DNA of 36,393 bases, taken from contig JARFQY010000309.1 in NCBI GenBank assembly GCA_029287535.1, positions 1 to 36,393 of the forward strand. Reading direction: 5' to 3'. Below, piece by piece: positions 28,044-36,294 of the stretch. Source of the DNA: Filomicrobium sp. Lineage in GTDB: Bacteria > Pseudomonadota > Alphaproteobacteria > Rhizobiales > Hyphomicrobiaceae. The notes under the pieces are model-generated. The model was not told the origin of the DNA, made no database searches, and was given only the letters and a program-made list of their open reading frames with translations. The translations under genes were made by a program, and so were the position numbers. Each line of letters starts with the position of its first letter. Position 1 is the stretch's first letter.

Positions 28044-28331
28044 CTACTTCCTTTCAGAATTCAGACGCTCGCGCAGTTCCTTGCCAGTCTTGAAGAAGGG
28101 TACGAATTTCTCCTCGACCGGGACAGGCGCGCCGGTTCGCGGATTACGGCCCTCACGCGCCGGTCTGTGCTTGACCGTAAACGCGCCAAAGCCCCGCAAT
28201 TCGACACGGTCGCCGCGAGAAAGCGCCTCAACAATTTCATCGAAGATGACGTTCACGATGCGCTCGACATCACGATGATAGAGATGCGGATTGGCTGCCG
28301 CAATTCGCTGAATCAGTTCCGACTTGATCAC
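28044..28331 (-). CDS. ihfB: Integration host factor beta subunit
   Basis: A 95-residue DNA-bending protein of the HU/IHF family, partner of IhfA. IhfB features are [20 protein letters not shown] at the N-terminus, the [17 protein letters not shown] strand pair and the DNA-intercalating arm [15 protein letters not shown] with its proline. The start is GTG at 28331, with GGAGG 5 bases upstream. It follows sppA by 34 bases and is probably co-transcribed with it. Confidence 0.95.
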   Translation of the reverse strand: MIKSELIQRIAAANPHLYHRDVERIVNVIFDEIVEALSRGDRVELRGFGAFTVKHRPAREGRNPRTGAPVPVEEKFVPFFKTGKELRERLNSERK

Positions 28332-28365
28332 CGCCGCCTCCGGAAGACAAAGTCGTTGTTATTCC

Positions 28366-29334
28366 TTAGTTTTCGGGAGGTTGCCAAACCGAGACCAAAC
28401 CGTCAAGCGAAAGCATGGACCAAGCGCTGTCAGAAGTCAGGGCATCGGATAGTCCTTTGGCACTACCAAGGGCAACATTACGAGCAATTTCAGAGGCAAA
28501 CGAGGTCAATCCCCATGCCCCAGGTTGCGCTGGTTTCCAGTCAACCACACGCAGGTCCTTGGTCACGCCGCGCTCAGTTGTGAGCCATTCGAGCACCTCG
28601 GGTTCACCACCAATAGCGTCGACGAGCTTGTATTCTTTCGCCTGGCGGCCAGAAAACACGCGGCCTTTCTTCAGTCCAGGCACATCGTCGATCTTGATGC
28701 CACGGCGGTCCTCCACCAATCCGTTAAACCAGTCAAACCCATCGGCCACCATCTCAGACGTGACGGCGAGCGCTTCCGGGTCTGCCTGTGTCAAAGGACT
28801 GGGCTCAGCCTTCAGCACACCGCTCTTAACGGTGTTCACCTTGACGCCGATTTTTTCAAGTAGCTGGGTGATCTCAGGCCATTGGACGATGACGCCGACC
28901 GAGCCGGTGATCGTGTTGCCCCTTGAGACAATGTGGTCCGTCGCTAGCCCGACAATGTATCCAGCCGACGCAGCGACCGTGCCAAATTGTGCCACCACCG
29001 GCTTCTTCTCCGCGACCCGGCGCAGACCCGCATAAAGCGCTTCGCCCCCGGTGGTCGTTCCACCAGGGCTATTCACATAGACAATGAGCGCCTGCACATT
29101 GTCGGCCTCGGCGATATCGTCCAGCATCTTGAGCTGGCTGCGTTTCTCCAAGATCGTACCCGTGATGGAAATGCGGGCAATCTGATCCTCTTTGAGGAGC
29201 CCCATTCTGCCGTTACCAAGCGTCAAGAGAAGCCCTACTGCGAGGACGACGGCAATGACCGCAAGCATCCGCCAAATCGTCAGTTTCCGGCGCATCCGGC
29301 GGCGGTCTAATAGTGTGTCGACGTCAAGGGTCAT
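28366..29334 (-). CDS. sppA: Signal peptide peptidase SppA (S49 family)
   Basis: Membrane-bound serine protease of 322 residues that degrades cleaved signal peptides. One N-terminal membrane helix (about 20-40, IWRMLAVIAVVLAVGLLLTL) anchors it, with the active site outside. YVNSPGGTTTGGEALYAGL is the S49 signature, the nucleophile serine is in GTVAASAGYIVGLATD, and the general-base lysine in TVKSGVLKAEPSPLT. ATG 29334 is chosen because GGAG lies 6 bases before it; an in-frame TTG at 29346 is rejected. It is the first gene of the sppA-ihfB-lapA-trpF-trpB run. Confidence 0.94.
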   Translation of the reverse strand: MTLDVDTLLDRRRMRRKLTIWRMLAVIAVVLAVGLLLTLGNGRMGLLKEDQIARISITGTILEKRSQLKMLDDIAEADNVQALIVYVNSPGGTTTGGEALYAGLRRVAEKKPVVAQFGTVAASAGYIVGLATDHIVSRGNTITGSVGVIVQWPEITQLLEKIGVKVNTVKSGVLKAEPSPLTQADPEALAVTSEMVADGFDWFNGLVEDRRGIKIDDVPGLKKGRVFSGRQAKEYKLVDAIGGEPEVLEWLTTERGVTKDLRVVDWKPAQPGAWGLTSFASEIARNVALGSAKGLSDALTSDSAWSMLSLDGLVSVWQPPEN

Positions 29335-29594
29335 CTGGTGCTCCAAATCCTGCCCTCGTGCTGCCCGGAGGCTGCGATCGATGGCGCTTTTCGTCGGGCG
29401 GTGTCGGCTCTAGCAAAGAGAGGGGCTCCCTCTCTGGCCGCCTGGCCCGCAATTCCAAGTTTGTTGAATCCTCACTTGCCGCTCAAGCTAGGCAAGTATC
29501 GGGCCGGGTTCAACGATCCGTTCGGAACGTTTTCAATCCAGTTGGAAAGCCACGGGCTTGTTTCGTTAACGTGAACGGGTCAAACCGGATTGCT
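29335..29594. other. Intergenic region between sppA and the rpsA terminator
   Basis: With the terminator, 316 bases separate sppA from rpsA. A perfect hairpin (arms AGAGAGGG and CCCTCTCT, 29417-29435) lies about 80 bases before the sppA start, in what is probably its leader. On the - strand TTGAAC, 17 bases and TAGCTT form a weak promoter-like pair near 29490-29520. No gene is seen. Confidence 0.4.
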
Positions 29595-29626
29595 AAAATG
29601 GAAAAGCGCGCCGTCTCCGGCGCGCT
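29595..29626 (-). terminator. Intrinsic terminator after rpsA
   Basis: Arms AGCGCGCCG and CGGCGCGCT (29605-29613 and 29618-29626) with a 4-base loop; on the - strand the stem is followed by TTTTCCATTTT. It begins 24 bases after the rpsA stop. Confidence 0.85.
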
Positions 29627-29650
29627 CACTATATTGCAGGACATGACGGC

Positions 29651-31495
29651 CTAGCTTTCGCTTTTCGGCTCGCCTTCTTCGGCCGGCTCGGAAGGCGCTG
29701 GCTCGCTTACCGCCTCGCTTGCTGCCTCGCTTACTGCCTCGCTTGCTGCCTCGCTGGAGGGTTCACCGCTGGAGGTATCTTCGTCGACTGTGTCGTCGCG
29801 CTGCTTCATTGCGGCGCCAAGAATGTCACCCAGAGAAGCACCGGAGTCAGAGGAACCGTATTGGGCGACAGCCTGTTTTTCCTCCGCGATCTCTAGCGCC
29901 TTGATGGACACGTTGATGCGGCGCGCCGCTTTATCGAGACTGATGACCGCAGCATCCATCTTGTCACCGACATTGAAACGATCCGGACGTTGTTCGGAGC
30001 GATCGCGGGACAGATCAGAGCGCTTAACGAAGGTCGTGAGGTCGGTGTCGGCGATCTTAACTTCGATGCCATTGTCTTGAACGGCAACAACCTCGCAAGT
30101 GATCGTTTCGCCCTTCTTGAAGCCGCCGATGGTTTCGGCCGGGTCGCCGGAAACCTGCTTGATGCCAAGCGAAATGCGCTCCTTCTGACTGTCGACATCA
30201 AGAACCGCGGCTTGCACGTTATCGCCTTTCTTGTAGTCCTTGATGGCTTCGTCGCCGGGGCGGTTCCAGTCGAGGTCCGAGAGGTGCACCATGCCGTCGA
30301 CACCGCCATCGAGACCGATGAACAAACCAAACTCGGTGATGTTGCGGATCGGGCCTTCGACGATGGATCCTCGGGGGTGTTCGGCCAGGAAGGCTTCCCA
30401 CGGGTTGTCCTGGGTCTGCTTCAAGCCGAGCGAAATGCGGCGCTTATTGGGATCGACCTCGAGGATCTGAACTTCGACCTCCTGGCTGGTTGAGACGATC
30501 TTGCCAGGATGCACGTTCTTTTTCGTCCAGCTCATCTCGGACACGTGGATCAGGCCTTCAACGCCGGGCTCCAGCTCTACGAACGCACCATAGTCGGCGA
30601 TGTTGGTGACCGTTCCTTTGAAGCGTCCGCCAACCGGGTACTTGGCCTCGATACCTTCCCATGGGTCGGACTGCAGCTGTTTCATCCCCAGCGAGATGCG
30701 CTGGGTATCGGGATTGATGCGGATGATCTGCACCTTCACCGTATCGCCGACATTGAGGATTTCGGAGGGGTGATTGACGCGTCGCCACGCCATATCGGTG
30801 ACGTGGAGCAGTCCGTCGATGCCGCCAAGATCGATGAAGGCGCCATAATCGGTGATGTTCTTCACCATGCCTTCAATGACCTGACCCTCGCCCAGACGAG
30901 CGACGATGTCGGCGCGCTGCTCGGCGCGCGTCTCTTCAAGCACCGAGCGGCGCGAGACAACAATGTTGCCGCGGCGACGGTCCATCTTGAGGATCTGGAA
31001 CGGCTGCGGCTGGTGCATCAGCGGACCGATGTCGCGAACCGGACGGATATCCACCTGGGAGCCGGGAAGGAACGCGACAGCGCCGTCGAGATCGACCGTG
31101 AAGCCACCCTTGACGCGGTTAAAGATCACACCGGTGACTTTCTCGCCGGCCTCGTGCTGTTTCTCGAGCCGGTTCCAGCTTTCCTCACGGCGTGCCTTCT
31201 CGCGGCTGAGCACAGCTTCTCCGCGGGCATTCTCAATGCGCTCCAAGTAGACTTCGACTTCGTCGCCGACATTGATTTCTGCTTCTTTATCGGCGGTTGA
31301 AAACTCGCGAATGGGAACGCGGCCTTCCATCTTCAGTCCGACGTCGATGATCGCCAGATCCTTTTCAATTCCGACGACCTTTCCAGTAACGACGCTGCCC
31401 TCGTAGACATCCTCCTTGGCCAGGCTTTCGGCGAGCAGGGCCGCGAACTCATCCTGAGTCGGGTTGAGCTCATTCGACATTTCAGACTGCGACAT
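29651..31495 (-). CDS. rpsA: 30S ribosomal protein S1
   Basis: A 614-residue ribosomal protein that helps mRNA bind to the 30S subunit. Six S1 (OB-fold) repeats can be read, the clearest being GMVKNITDYGAFIDLGGIDG, GTVTNIADYGAFVELEPGVE and GPIRNITEFGLFIGLDGGVD; the first, second and sixth are more diverged. It is somewhat longer than usual because of an acidic tail of about 60 residues rich in Ser, Glu and Ala. AAGGAG lies 13 bases before ATG 31495, rather distant; ATG 31480 is a less likely start. cmk lies upstream on the same strand, the common cmk-rpsA pairing, and a strong terminator follows. Confidence 0.96.
   Translation of the reverse strand: MSQSEMSNELNPTQDEFAALLAESLAKEDVYEGSVVTGKVVGIEKDLAIIDVGLKMEGRVPIREFSTADKEAEINVGDEVEVYLERIENARGEAVLSREKARREESWNRLEKQHEAGEKVTGVIFNRVKGGFTVDLDGAVAFLPGSQVDIRPVRDIGPLMHQPQPFQILKMDRRRGNIVVSRRSVLEETRAEQRADIVARLGEGQVIEGMVKNITDYGAFIDLGGIDGLLHVTDMAWRRVNHPSEILNVGDTVKVQIIRINPDTQRISLGMKQLQSDPWEGIEAKYPVGGRFKGTVTNIADYGAFVELEPGVEGLIHVSEMSWTKKNVHPGKIVSTSQEVEVQILEVDPNKRRISLGLKQTQDNPWEAFLAEHPRGSIVEGPIRNITEFGLFIGLDGGVDGMVHLSDLDWNRPGDEAIKDYKKGDNVQAAVLDVDSQKERISLGIKQVSGDPAETIGGFKKGETITCEVVAVQDNGIEVKIADTDLTTFVKRSDLSRDRSEQRPDRFNVGDKMDAAVISLDKAARRINVSIKALEIAEEKQAVAQYGSSDSGASLGDILGAAMKQRDDTVDEDTSSGEPSSEAASEAVSEAASEAVSEPAPSEPAEEGEPKSES
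29703..29750 (-). repeat. 24-bp direct repeat in the rpsA tail
   Basis: Two adjacent 24-base units (29703-29726 and 29727-29750) differ at one base and encode SEAASEAV twice in the acidic tail of S1. Partial units flank them. Confidence 0.85.
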
Positions 31496-31713
31496 GCTTG
31501 AACTATTGCTCCTTGAGCGTGTGTGTGGATCGACCGGCGCCGCTTGGCTGCGCTCGGTTCAGATGATGGCTTTGCCCGAATCCAGGCGCGAAACCGGCAC
31601 TCATGCCGATTACAGCGCCGGACTGGCACTTCGGTGTTGGAGATTTGAGATCGCTGGCTGCGGCGATGGGCTTGCCGCCAATAGGAATTTAGGCACGTGA
31701 AACCCCACGCACC

Positions 31714-32340
31714 TTATTGGCTGATCTTCCTCTTGATCAATCCGACCGCAGCGTCGAATGCCGCCTCTATATCCATTTCCGTGGTATCGAGCAAGTCCGC
31801 GTCATCGGCACGCCGCATCGGCGCGCTCTCCCGGCCGGCATCGCGGGCATCGCGGTCGCGGATCAGCTGCAATGTATCCTCATAAGTCATCTCGACCCCA
31901 GCAGCCTGGCGCTCGAGGAATCTGCGGCGTGCACGCTCTTCTGGAGTTGCAGTTACAAACATCTTAACGTCCGCATCCGGACAAACCACGGTGCCGATAT
32001 CGCGACCATCGAGAACCGTTCCCGGAGGCCGCGCGGCGAAATGCCTCTGATAATCCAGCAAAGCCGCGCGCACTTCCGGGATGCCGGCGACGCGTGAGGC
32101 GGCCTCACCGATGCCCGGCTCGCGGAGTCCGGCGTCATCGAGCGATGCGGGGTCAAGCGACCGGGCCATGGCGACGACGGCCCAGGTATCGTCGAGGCGG
32201 AAGCCGCGCGATAAGGCATCGCGCGCGACGGCGCGATAGAGCGAGCCTGTATCGAGGTAATGGAGGCCCAGGTGTTTGGCGATCTTGCGGGCCAATGTGC
32301 CCTTGCCCGAAGCGGCCGGGCCGTCGATGGCAATAATCAT
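31714..32340 (-). CDS. cmk: Cytidylate kinase
   Basis: A 208-residue nucleoside monophosphate kinase making CDP and dCDP. The Walker A is in [18 protein letters not shown] at the N-terminus, followed by [12 protein letters not shown] and the substrate-binding [23 protein letters not shown] split over the CMP site; the lid carries [10 protein letters not shown]. Its ATG overlaps the aroA stop by 4 bases (ATGA), so translation is probably coupled. rpsA follows 218 bases on; that gap holds no gene. Confidence 0.95.
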   Translation of the reverse strand: MIIAIDGPAASGKGTLARKIAKHLGLHYLDTGSLYRAVARDALSRGFRLDDTWAVVAMARSLDPASLDDAGLREPGIGEAASRVAGIPEVRAALLDYQRHFAARPPGTVLDGRDIGTVVCPDADVKMFVTATPEERARRRFLERQAAGVEMTYEDTLQLIRDRDARDAGRESAPMRRADDADLLDTTEMDIEAAFDAAVGLIKRKISQ

Positions 32341-33701
32341 TGGGCGCCGGCTCCGGCAGAGACCTCAAATTTGGCGCCAAGGCCGCGCATCAGCCCGGTG
32401 AATTCCGGAAAGCTGGTGGCGATTATGGCGGTGTCGTCGACCGCAACCGGCCGCTCGGTGGCCAGGCCCATGGTCAGAAAGGCCATTGCGATGCGGTGAT
32501 CAAGGTGGGTTTCGACGGTGCCGCCACCGGCGACCTCGCCGGCTGTGCCGCGGACGGTGAGCGTATCTCCGTCAACGCGGACCGTGACACCGTTAGCTTC
32601 AAGCCCCGCTGCCGTCGCGGACAGCCGGTCGCTCTCCTTGACGCGAAGCTCGGCCAGGCCCCGCATGACCGTTTCGCCAGAGGCAAACGCTGCAAGACAG
32701 GCGAGCACCGGGTATTCATCGATCATCGAAGGCGCGCGCTCCGGCGGCACCTCGACCCCCTTCAAAGAAGACGCTCTGGCACGGATGTCCGCGACCGGTT
32801 CGCCGCCCTGCTCGCGCAGGTTTTCAAAGGTGATATCGGCGCCCATTTCTCGCAGGGTCTCGTAGAACCCGGTGCGCGTAGGATTGGCGAGCACGCCTTC
32901 GACGGTCACATCGGAGCCGGGCACAATGACCGCTGCACCGACCAAAAACGCCGCCGAGGACGGGTCGGCGGGCACATGCACCTCGTTTCCCCGCAAGGTG
33001 GGATTGCCTTTGACCGTGATACGGGCGCCGCTATCGCTCTCGACGGCCGTCACTTGCGCCCCGAAGAAACGCAGCATGCGTTCGGTGTGATCACGGGTCG
33101 ACTCGTTTTCAATGACAGTGGTCTCGCCGGCGGCATGCAGGCCGGCCAGCAGAACGGCGGACTTGACCTGGGCTGATGGTACCGGAAGCGTGTATTCCAT
33201 TGGAACAAGGCTGGAACTACCGCGCACGGTTAGTGGCAGCCGGTCATCACTGCCCGCCAGCACTTCGAAACCCATTTCTCTTAGCGGATTGAGCACGCGT
33301 CCCATCGGGCGGCGCGATAATGACGCATCTCCGACGAGATCCACTGCGAAGTCGTGACCGGCCAGCACGCCCATCATCAGCCGCGCGCCGGTGCCGGAAT
33401 TGCCGAAGTCCAGCGCCGCGTCGGGCTTTCGCAGTCCACCGACGCCGCGCCCGCTGACTTGCCAGATGTCACCTTGCTTGGCCGCCGGAGCCCCCATCGC
33501 GGTCACCGACCTGGCGGTATTGATCACGTCCTCTGCTTCCAACAATCCTTGGATCCGCGTCGTTCCAAGGCTTATGGCGCCGAGCAGGAGGGCCCGATGC
33601 GAGATCGACTTGTCACCAGGGACGGTGATGCGGCCGCTCAGGGGACCAGTGGCATGCGATGACATCGGCTTGGGAGAGGCGTTCGACAAAGGACTTCCCA
33701 T
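32337..33701 (-). CDS. aroA: 3-phosphoshikimate 1-carboxyvinyltransferase (EPSP synthase, class II type)
   Basis: Shikimate-pathway enzyme, 454 residues, joining phosphoenolpyruvate to shikimate-3-phosphate. Conserved sites are [74 protein letters not shown] and [12 protein letters not shown]. Its layout resembles the class II enzymes of Agrobacterium more than the E. coli class I enzyme. At the position of CP4 Ala100 (E. coli Gly96) it has Gly103. ATG 33701 is listed; ATG 33665 is an alternative start and neither has a visible Shine-Dalgarno sequence. It overlaps cmk and diverges from the TIGR02300 gene. Confidence 0.95.
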   Translation of the reverse strand: MGSPLSNASPKPMSSHATGPLSGRITVPGDKSISHRALLLGAISLGTTRIQGLLEAEDVINTARSVTAMGAPAAKQGDIWQVSGRGVGGLRKPDAALDFGNSGTGARLMMGVLAGHDFAVDLVGDASLSRRPMGRVLNPLREMGFEVLAGSDDRLPLTVRGSSSLVPMEYTLPVPSAQVKSAVLLAGLHAAGETTVIENESTRDHTERMLRFFGAQVTAVESDSGARITVKGNPTLRGNEVHVPADPSSAAFLVGAAVIVPGSDVTVEGVLANPTRTGFYETLREMGADITFENLREQGGEPVADIRARASSLKGVEVPPERAPSMIDEYPVLACLAAFASGETVMRGLAELRVKESDRLSATAAGLEANGVTVRVDGDTLTVRGTAGEVAGGGTVETHLDHRIAMAFLTMGLATERPVAVDDTAIIATSFPEFTGLMRGLGAKFEVSAGAGAQ

Positions 33702-33963
33702 CTAAAAAGTGTGGGGCACAAGACAGTTGGACCATGGTGGGCCAGGCTCAGCAACCTTTCGTTACGGGCGTGAGCGTCTTACAGCAACGGTGCAAGGTCG
33801 CTGTCAATGGCGGCGTGGTGGCCAACCGGCCGGCTAACGGCGTGAAGCGACCGGCTGAACCGCTGAATGGTGCATCCGCTCAGGTTGGTTTTGACAGCAG
33901 CCCAGCGGTATGGCAGAGGGCTGCGATCTAATAATTTGGAGACTCAAGAGGCTGGACCAAACC

Positions 33964-34341
33964 ATGGCAACCCTCGACGCGCGCGGGACCAAAAGGACCT
34001 GTCAGAACACTGACTGCGGCGCCCGCTTTTACGACCTGAACCGTGACCCGATCATCTGTCCGATCTGCGAGACGATTTATGCGATTGCGCACGCGCCTGC
34101 CGGCGCGGTGATCCCCGAAGAGCCGAAGCCCAAGGAGACCAAGGCGCTAAATGAAGAAGACGCTGCCACGGAAGAGACCGCAGCGGCGGAAGAGGGTGAA
34201 CTCGCCGATATCGAGACCGACGAAACCATACCGGATGAGGATGATGATTCTGATGCCTTCCTCGAGTCCGAAGAGGAAGATGAAGGCAATGTCACCGATA
34301 TCATCCCCGGGATCGCGGATGGCGAGGGCGAAGAGACCTAA
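33964..34341 (+). CDS. TIGR02300-family zinc-ribbon protein with acidic tail
   Basis: A 125-residue protein. The N-terminal part, RGTKRTCQNTDCGARFYDLN followed by RDPIICPICE, is the signature of the alphaproteobacterial TIGR02300 family, with two cysteine pairs likely to bind zinc. From about residue 48 the chain becomes very acidic (runs of Glu and Asp) to the end. The function is unknown. ATG 33964 is chosen because the family starts here; AAGAGG lies about 12 bases before it. A perfect TTGACA (33891-33896) lies upstream but has no matching -10 at the right distance. The 262-base divergent gap with aroA holds no other gene. Confidence 0.88.
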   Translation: MATLDARGTKRTCQNTDCGARFYDLNRDPIICPICETIYAIAHAPAGAVIPEEPKPKETKALNEEDAATEETAAAEEGELADIETDETIPDEDDDSDAFLESEEEDEGNVTDIIPGIADGEGEET

Positions 34342-34484
34342 AGCTGCGCCCCTCCTTATGGACGGGCGAGTATACATGATGCGTGAAAACGCAGTTTTGG
34401 CTTGCAGTTTCAGCGCCAAGACCTTAATCAACGCGGTCTCAAGCAACTGTGCGCCCAGCTTGGTTGCTTGATCCCAAAAGACCA

Positions 34485-34560
<76 letters not shown>

Positions 34561-34952
34561 GCTCCCGGGCGCCACTGTGCTGGCCAACGGTCACCTCTCG
34601 AACCTCGAATTCCTTGCTCGGAAATACGCGTAGGCGCGCTTCACGGCGTCGACTTCTACTCAATGACCATGGTCTCTTCCAGCGGCCATGTCCGGCGCCG
34701 CACTCGGTCATCATCGTGAGGTGAGACTCCTCAGGCGCCGCCGAAGGCTTCAGCCCAGTGGTGCGAAGCCTCCGGTAGTTGGTCCGGTGTTCAGAGCATC
34801 TGGTGCGCCATGACTTATGCTGGCCCGCACTTCTCAATGTCGTGTGCTTGATCTCGCCCACACTTCCTGAAGTCGTGTGGGGCTGGGCACCGGGCGACGA
34901 TCACCAACGCCGCTCAGTTGCGACGGTCTCAATCGACGTGGCGCTTGTTAGC
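34561..34952. other. Gene-free region after tRNA-Ala with two related hairpins
   Basis: 392 bases with no credible gene. The one long - strand frame (34511-34861) runs into the tRNA antisense and is spurious. Two similar inverted-repeat units lie at 34827-34847 and 34857-34881 (arms GCAC/GTGC and CCCACAC/GTGTGGG), near the end of the Crp/Fnr-family gene. Confidence 0.55.
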
Positions 34953-35681
34953 CTAGCTCTGAACCCAAAACCTCGAAGCTTCCTTTTTGAGAGCCTCTGG
35001 CTTCAGAACGAGCACGCGGCGGCCATTGAAGCGGACATCGCCGTCTTTGTGAAGCCTGGCGATCGTGCGCGACAGGGAAGCCGGGTTGGTCCCCAGCAGG
35101 TCCGCCAAGTCCTTACGTTGGATGGGAAGCTCGATCTCAAAGCGCTGCGAGCTTTCCGATCCGACAACTCTTTCATCGAACATCGCCAGCAAGCTCAAGA
35201 GCCGGTCCTTGAGCCGCGCGGTCAGCAACTCCGCGCAGATCGCCTCAGTCTGATTGAGCGCATTCAGCGCGAAGCCAAGAAAACCGCCGCTGAACTCGGT
35301 GTTCCGGTGGGCGAGCCACCTCAGTACTGACTTGCTCACGATCATGACTTGGCTCGATGCGAGCACCTCGGCAGTGTTTTGATGTGCGGCACCAGCGGTG
35401 ATTGCACGATACCCCAGCGACTCGCCAGCGCGGCAGAGACGGAGCAGTGCTGAATTCCCATTCTCATCCGATCTGCGTAATCCAACCAAACCGGATTCTA
35501 TAAAATAGAGCTGCTCACAAGTTTCACCTTGCGAAAAGAGCGTTCGACCTACCGGAAATTTTTTCGTGCGGGTGGCGTCCCGAAAGACCCTTGCGTCGTT
35601 TGCATCGAGCCGTCGCAAGAGAGCGTTGTAGGCATGGCACCCGGAAACTTCACAGGGCTCTTGTGAGGGTTTCGTCAGCAA
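34953..35681 (-). CDS. Crp/Fnr-family transcriptional regulator
   Basis: A 242-residue regulator from the TTG start. An N-terminal cyclic-nucleotide-binding-like beta barrel (FPVGRTLFSQGETCEQLYFI, then SGLVGLRRSDENGNSALL and RAGESLGYRAI) is joined by a long helix to a winged helix-turn-helix (IQRKDLADLLGTNPASLSRT). Early cysteines (EPCEVSGC) recall oxygen-sensing Fnr proteins but the spacing is not the classical one, so the signal is unknown. TTG 35681 is chosen because GGAGG lies 5 bases before it, it gives the usual family length and it avoids overlap with the small gene upstream; ATG 35780 would overlap that gene by 64 bases. The recognition helix reads ASLSR where Fnr has ETISR. Confidence 0.87.
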   Translation of the reverse strand: MLTKPSQEPCEVSGCHAYNALLRRLDANDARVFRDATRTKKFPVGRTLFSQGETCEQLYFIESGLVGLRRSDENGNSALLRLCRAGESLGYRAITAGAAHQNTAEVLASSQVMIVSKSVLRWLAHRNTEFSGGFLGFALNALNQTEAICAELLTARLKDRLLSLLAMFDERVVGSESSQRFEIELPIQRKDLADLLGTNPASLSRTIARLHKDGDVRFNGRRVLVLKPEALKKEASRFWVQS

Positions 35682-35716
35682 GGCGTCCTCCACGACGTAA
35701 CTTATGCGGTACTGAT

Positions 35717-35932
35717 TTAGTTCCGGCCTTGCGAGCCCTTCTGCAAAGTGGCTCGAACGGTTTCCCTGATCTTGATCCATGTCTCCACTGCATCTAACTC
35801 ACCGCGTTCGCGAAGCTCGTAGATGCGTAGATTGATCTCCTGCAGGGCTGAATCGCCATAACGGGAGATCATGTGTCGAACGGCCTCACGGATTTCGGCC
35901 TCGTGGGTCAAGGTTTCTTCCTCTGCAACCAT
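35717..35932 (-). CDS. Small conserved-looking hypothetical protein
   Basis: A 71-residue, helical, charged protein (MVAEEETLTHEAEIREAVRH at the start, then RYGDSALQEINLRIYELRER and DAVETWIKIRETV). The pattern of a helix with 'RYGD.AL..I..RI.EL...GE', then 'W..I...V', is like short proteins I recall near regulators in alphaproteobacteria, but I cannot name a family. No signal peptide or membrane helix. It precedes the Crp/Fnr-family gene by 35 bases and is probably in the same transcript. A perfect FNR-type inverted repeat lies 33 bases upstream of its ATG. Confidence 0.6.
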   Translation of the reverse strand: MVAEEETLTHEAEIREAVRHMISRYGDSALQEINLRIYELRERGELDAVETWIKIRETVRATLQKGSQGRN

Positions 35933-35964
35933 CTCAGAAGTTGCCTTCTCTGAGCCTGGGCGCC

Positions 35965-35978
35965 TTGACCTCGGTCAA
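35965..35978. promoter_or_regulatory. FNR/FixK-type inverted repeat
   Basis: TTGACCTCGGTCAA is a perfect 6-bp inverted repeat with a 2-base centre, and fits the TTGA-N6-TCAA consensus of FNR/FixK boxes. It is centred about 39 bases before the ATG of the small gene ahead of the Crp/Fnr-family regulator. Confidence 0.6.
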
Positions 35979-36081
35979 ATCGCCACAGAGTTCGACGAAA
36001 GCGCAAGATTTGGCGTGCCTACCAACTTATTGAATCGGCCGCTGCTCCACCCGCGTTGCCCAAGCGGCGGGCCAACCGGCC

Positions 36082-36294
36082 TCATGGCTGTTTGCGTTTT
36101 TTGAGTGTCGCGAAGTCAAGCTTCTCGCCCAAGAGCAGCTTATCAAGGATTGGCCGCTGATACGTTGGGGTGGCGGCAATCGCGTCGATCTCGGCACTTC
36201 GCGCAGCTCCGATTTGCGCGCGAAGTTCCGCCAACCTGTTTCCTGAAACGCGGCCGGCGACATCATGGCCTTCGCGGGTTTGCTTTGAAACCAT
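36082..36294 (-). CDS. Hypothetical protein, possibly the 3' part of a frameshifted exported protein
   Basis: A 70-residue frame (MVSKQTREGHDVAGRVSGNR, then RAQIGAARSAEIDAIAATPT and LDKLLLGEKLDFATLKKRK) with coding-like codon use. Its ATG has GGTGG 6 bases upstream, and a stop lies 7 codons before it, so it could be a separate gene. The neighbouring frame upstream ends smoothly against it, which raises the possibility of one gene broken by a 1-base shift near 36290-36300. I do not recognise a family. Confidence 0.4.
   Translation of the reverse strand: MVSKQTREGHDVAGRVSGNRLAELRAQIGAARSAEIDAIAATPTYQRPILDKLLLGEKLDFATLKKRKQP

Noticed and set aside
30509-31300. A 263-residue + strand frame
   Set aside because: Antisense to rpsA and built from its repeated S1 domains.
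33891-33896. TTGACA as the -35 of the TIGR02300 gene
   Set aside because: No acceptable -10 at 16-18 bases; kept only as a remark.
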